Positions 5,216 to 6,318 of a DNA stretch of 6,318 nt are shown here, piece by piece (within the stretch, counting starts at the first letter, position 1; each line of letters opens with the position of its first letter). The stretch comes from an uncultured Clostridia bacterium (GTDB lineage Bacteria > Bacillota > Clostridia > UMGS1883). Location: NCBI GenBank assembly GCA_947624455.1, contig CANQKL010000097.1, forward strand, positions 1 to 6,318. Direction: 5' to 3'. The notes below the pieces were generated by a model. That model saw only the letters and a program-made list of their open reading frames with translations. It was not told the DNA's origin and searched no databases. The position numbers were made by a program, and so were the translations under genes.

Positions 5216-6318
5216 GCTGATATGTATTCTCGCTTTGTTGGCGATCCTCATCGTCGGCTGCGGCAGGGAAGCCGCCCGGCAGACCCTGCCGGAGACGGCT
5301 GGAGAAATACCGGGCTTGACCTACCTTGGAAAGGCCGAGCTAAGGTATGCGAAGCAGTTTTCCATTGACCGGTATGAGGGCGGATATTCCCTGATAACTG
5401 TGTCCGGCGTGGACAGATATCTTGTGGTGCCTGACGGAGGGATGGAGCCTGACGGCCTTGACCCGAAGATCAGGGTCATCCGTCAGCCAATGGAAAATGT
5501 GTATATGGCGGCCACGGCGGCGATGGGCTTTTTTGACGCTCTGGGCGGAACTGGCGCGGTAAGGTTCTCGTCTGTGGAGGCCGACGGCTGGTACATAGAC
5601 GGGGCAAGGGAGGCTATGGAGCGCGGGGATATGGTCTACGCCGGAAAGTACAGCCTGCCGGACTATGAATTGCTGCTCTCGGAGGGCTGCGATTTGTCTG
5701 TCCAATCCACCATGATAGGCCATGCTCCCGAGGTCTTGGAAAAGCTGGAGGAGCTGGGCATAACAGTATTTGTGGATCGCTCAAGCTATGAGAGCCACCC
5801 CCTCGGCCGCAGCGAATGGATAAAGGTCTACGGCGAGCTGTTGGGAGAAAGGGAGGCGGCGGAAAAACTCTTTGACGAGCAGGCCGCCTATCTTGAGGCT
5901 CCAGATGGCTATGAGGATACCGGCAAGACCGTGGTCTGCTTCTATATCAGCGGCGGCGGAAAGATAATCACCCGTAAATCAGGGGATTACCTTTCAAAGA
6001 TGATAAAGCTGGCCGGCGGCGAAAATATTCTTTCCGAGCCGGGCGAGGACAACGCCCTTTCCACCGTTACCATGGAGCCGGAGGAGTTTTACTCCAAGGC
6101 CCGGGCGGCGGACGTGATAATATATAATGGTTCGGTCAGCGGCGGAGTCGAAAGTCTTGAGGAATTGAAGGAAAAAAACTCGCTTCTGGCGGACTTTAAG
6201 GCGGTAGAGAGCGGAGACGTCTGGTGTACCCGTAAGAACTTTTTTCAGGAAACTCTCAGCCTCGGGGCGGTCATCTCTGATTTCAACAAAATTTTCTCCG
6301 GCGCGGCCGACGACGAGC
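5205..6318 (+). CDS. BtuF/FhuD-family ABC transporter binding lipoprotein (3' end cut)
   Basis: An open frame of 371 codons with no stop before the window end. Residues 1-19 are a lipoprotein signal with lipobox LIVGC (C19). The rest fits the Peripla_BP_2 fold of cobalamin and siderophore binding proteins: first lobe to about 190 with YAGKYSLPDYELLLSEGCDL (145-164), then a long linking helix from HPLGRSEWIKVYGELLG (198-214), typical of clostridial family members. Second-lobe segments are LSKMIKLAGGENIL (263-276), ADVIIYNGS (302-310) and ESGDVWCTRKNFFQ (335-348). Most of the protein is probably present. AGGAGG (5195-5200) lies 4 nt before ATG 5205, and the start overlaps the NEAT-like gene by 11 bp. 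The upstream riboswitch points to a cobalamin or related corrinoid; permease and ATPase genes probably follow. Confidence 0.88.
   Translation, partial: MKSKLICILALLAILIVGCGREAARQTLPETAGEIPGLTYLGKAELRYAKQFSIDRYEGGYSLITVSGVDRYLVVPDGGMEPDGLDPKIRVIRQPMENVYMAATAAMGFFDALGGTGAVRFSSVEADGWYIDGAREAMERGDMVYAGKYSLPDYELLLSEGCDLSVQSTMIGHAPEVLEKLEELGITVFVDRSSYESHPLGRSEWIKVYGELLGEREAAEKLFDEQAAYLEAPDGYEDTGKTVVCFYISGGGKIITRKSGDYLSKMIKLAGGENILSEPGEDNALSTVTMEPEEFYSKARAADVIIYNGSVSGGVESLEELKEKNSLLADFKAVESGDVWCTRKNFFQETLSLGAVISDFNKIFSGAADDE

Noticed and set aside
4760..5251. Minus-strand open frame of 163 codons opposite the NEAT-like gene
   Set aside because: It is antisense to a well supported gene with a good ribosome binding site, lacks recognisable motifs, and runs past both ends of that gene without a start signal.
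5340..5723. Minus-strand open frame of 127 codons within the BtuF-like gene
   Set aside because: The + strand frame carries a lipobox, an AGGAGG site and family motifs; the antisense frame has none.
1..6318. CRISPR array, insertion sequence, transposase, integrase, tRNA or rRNA
   Set aside because: I saw no regularly spaced repeats, no transposase or integrase motifs and no structural RNA genes other than the riboswitch.

Overview
The window carries a complete five-gene high-affinity phosphate uptake operon (pstS-pstC-pstA-pstB-phoU, 240-4335, all on the + strand). It is followed by the start of a second, separately controlled + strand operon: a cobalamin (B12) riboswitch, a small membrane-anchored NEAT-like protein, and a BtuF/FhuD-type binding lipoprotein cut by the window end. 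Lipobox signal peptides on both binding proteins, strong AGGAGG-type ribosome binding sites, tight gene packing, the B12-riboswitch/NEAT-like/BtuF order and a moderate GC content with frequent ATA codons suggest a Gram-positive Firmicute of class Clostridia, probably a gut-type anaerobe. I cannot place it more finely.

Region by region: 1-239 is non-coding, with a strong hairpin (22-60), a wider inverted repeat around it (8-23 / 120-134), two TTTACA repeats 11 bp apart that look like a PhoP/PHO box (150-166), a TATAAT -10 (199-204) and the pstS ribosome binding site. 240-4335 is the Pst system: lipoprotein PstS captures phosphate, PstC and PstA form the membrane channel, PstB supplies ATP-driven power, and PhoU links transport to phosphate signalling. 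The genes touch or overlap, except for a 38-nt gap with a small hairpin between pstC and pstA. No phoP/phoR pair is in view.

4336-4798 is a dense control region. A 20-bp-stem hairpin (4355-4402) just after phoU looks like the pst terminator, and a near-consensus sigma-A promoter (TTGACA, 17 bp, TATATT) lies within that same hairpin. The RNA begun there would enter a cobalamin riboswitch aptamer (4423-4612), then an expression platform in which an antiterminator and a Rho-independent terminator (4699-4733) exclude each other. Beyond it are the NEAT-like gene (4799-5215) and, overlapping it by 11 bp, the binding lipoprotein (5205 to beyond 6318). Permease and ATPase genes are expected next, outside the window.

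The part most worth following up is the riboswitch-controlled pair: a signal-peptide-less, C-terminally anchored NEAT-like protein coupled to a B12-type binding protein. The riboswitch suggests it takes part in corrinoid capture rather than haem or iron capture. The hairpin-embedded promoter and the switch mechanism that can be read from the sequence come next.
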